NCBI GenBank assembly: GCA_020444905.1
Contig: JAGRHQ010000019.1
Location: forward strand, 1 to 32,047
Origin: Candidatus Competibacteraceae bacterium
GTDB lineage: Bacteria; Pseudomonadota; Gammaproteobacteria; Competibacterales; Competibacteraceae
Length of the DNA stretch: 32,047 nt
Direction: 5' to 3'
Shown one piece after another: positions 31,483-32,047 of the stretch. The translations under genes were made by a program, and so were the position numbers. Position 1 is the stretch's first letter. Each line of letters starts with the position of its first letter. The notes beneath the pieces were generated by a model that ran no database searches, was not told the origin of the DNA, and worked only from the letters and a program-made list of their open reading frames with translations.

Positions 31483-32047
31483 AGGATCAAGGAGGCATAG
31501 TAGTCATCAATAGTGGCGGCGGTCTCTTCGGGAATATCCGAGAGCACCGTCCAACTGATCTCAAAATCCCCGATGGCGCCGCCGGCGCTGGGCCAGATCG
31601 GCTCGGTTTCTCCTGACCGTCCGTATCGTCCGGTCATTTTCGCCAGACAATCCCGTCCGCCGCCGGGACGCTTCCCCTGCACGGTGGCCCCAATGCCGTA
31701 GTAGGTAGTCGCCGCCCAGGGTTCTGCCCAGTCGCCGCCGCCGGATCCGCCGCCGCCGGATCCGCCGTCCGCGCCGGAATGGAGGGCTGAAGCCGCTACC
31801 GGCCCCAGTGCGCCCTCTATCGCTGCCACCAGCGCTTGGCCCGCAGGGTCCGCAAAAAATGCGGTGTTCCCGGTAGGCACATCGGCAGAGGTGAGCGCGC
31901 TCACGCCCCAGTGATGCGTGGCGGCGCTGTTCGGGTTGCGCTGATACCGGACGCCCGCCTCGGTGGCGTCGGCGCTCATCAATTTGTTCCAGGTGGTCGT
32001 ATCCCGGCGCAGCGCGCCGATCACGTCTGTTGATGAGGTCTGTCCCG
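31479..32047 (-). CDS. Putative phage structural protein with CBM-like C-terminus (5' end outside window)
   Basis: The frame stays open to the right edge of the window (the first in-window GTG at 32024 is not necessarily the start), so the N-terminus is missing. The visible part begins TSSTDVIGALRRDTTTWNKLMSAD. It has a Gly/Ser linker (DGGSGGGGSGGGDW) and ends in a Trp/Gly-rich domain (YYGIGATVQGKRPG, RDCLAKMTGRYGRSGETEPIWPSAGGAIGDFEISWTVL) like the small carbohydrate-binding-type domains at the ends of phage tail proteins. It overlaps the next gene by ATGA. A phage or phage-derived origin is likely but not proven. Confidence 0.5.
   Translation of the reverse strand, partial: GQTSSTDVIGALRRDTTTWNKLMSADATEAGVRYQRNPNSAATHHWGVSALTSADVPTGNTAFFADPAGQALVAAIEGALGPVAASALHSGADGGSGGGGSGGGDWAEPWAATTYYGIGATVQGKRPGGGRDCLAKMTGRYGRSGETEPIWPSAGGAIGDFEISWTVLSDIPEETAATIDDYYASLIL

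Overview
The window looks like chromosomal DNA of a gammaproteobacterium. The evidence is an NtrB/NtrC pair with an NtrC-type sigma-54 promoter, a RegB/RegA redox pair, TrmL, LapD/LapG and an elongator tRNA-Met close to the enterobacterial form. I cannot name the species. A Competibacter/Chromatiales-like lineage would fit, but that is an impression only. Many start codons were moved from the longest possible ORF to an internal ATG with a better ribosome binding site, as stated in each entry.

Layout. (1) 1-5232: a copper/redox block. It holds an MbnH-type di-heme enzyme (cut by the left edge) overlapping an MbnP-type lipoprotein, a divergent membrane-anchored FixH/YtkA-like protein, a CBS-pair protein, and regB-regA. 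RegA/PrrA-type inverted repeats lie upstream of both divergent pairs, which suggests the redox regulator controls the copper proteins. (2) 5242-9205: a two-gene restriction-modification-like cassette (large Eco57I-type adenine methylase plus a small PD-(D/E)xK nuclease candidate). It sits exactly between an intact malonyl-CoA decarboxylase 3' end and a second, slightly diverged copy of that 3' end, so it looks like an insertion into the end of that gene. (3) 9160-13767: malonyl-CoA decarboxylase, an HDOD protein, and a GspE/PilB-type ATPase with MshEN (c-di-GMP-binding type) N-terminal modules.

(4) 13952-18645: a tight four-gene plus-strand operon of largely unknown function. Two single-span membrane proteins with proline-rich linkers flank an orphan TAXI-type solute-binding protein and a small secreted beta-rich protein. 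The last gene joins an SrfA-like N-terminus to a YfaP/DUF2135-like periplasmic domain. (5) 18702-23637: lapG, lapD and a secreted or membrane-tethered reprolysin-type metalloprotease. This is a c-di-GMP-controlled periplasmic proteolysis module whose adhesin substrate is not in the window. (6) 23829-26992: trmL and ntrBC. The ntrBC operon has a well-formed sigma-54 promoter and two perfect 7+3+7 NtrC-type palindromes upstream.

(7) 27028-29858: an asparagine-synthetase-like amidotransferase whose glutaminase nucleophile and Gln-binding motifs are lost. It is co-transcribed with an unusual membrane protein that joins a zinc ribbon to a domain resembling the Toprim of topoisomerase VI-A/Spo11. 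(8) 30176-32047: a tRNA-Met gene with a near-consensus promoter, then two 84-bp tandem units each containing a perfect 31-bp palindrome. Two overlapping genes of phage-structural character follow, probably one edge of a prophage next to the tRNA gene.
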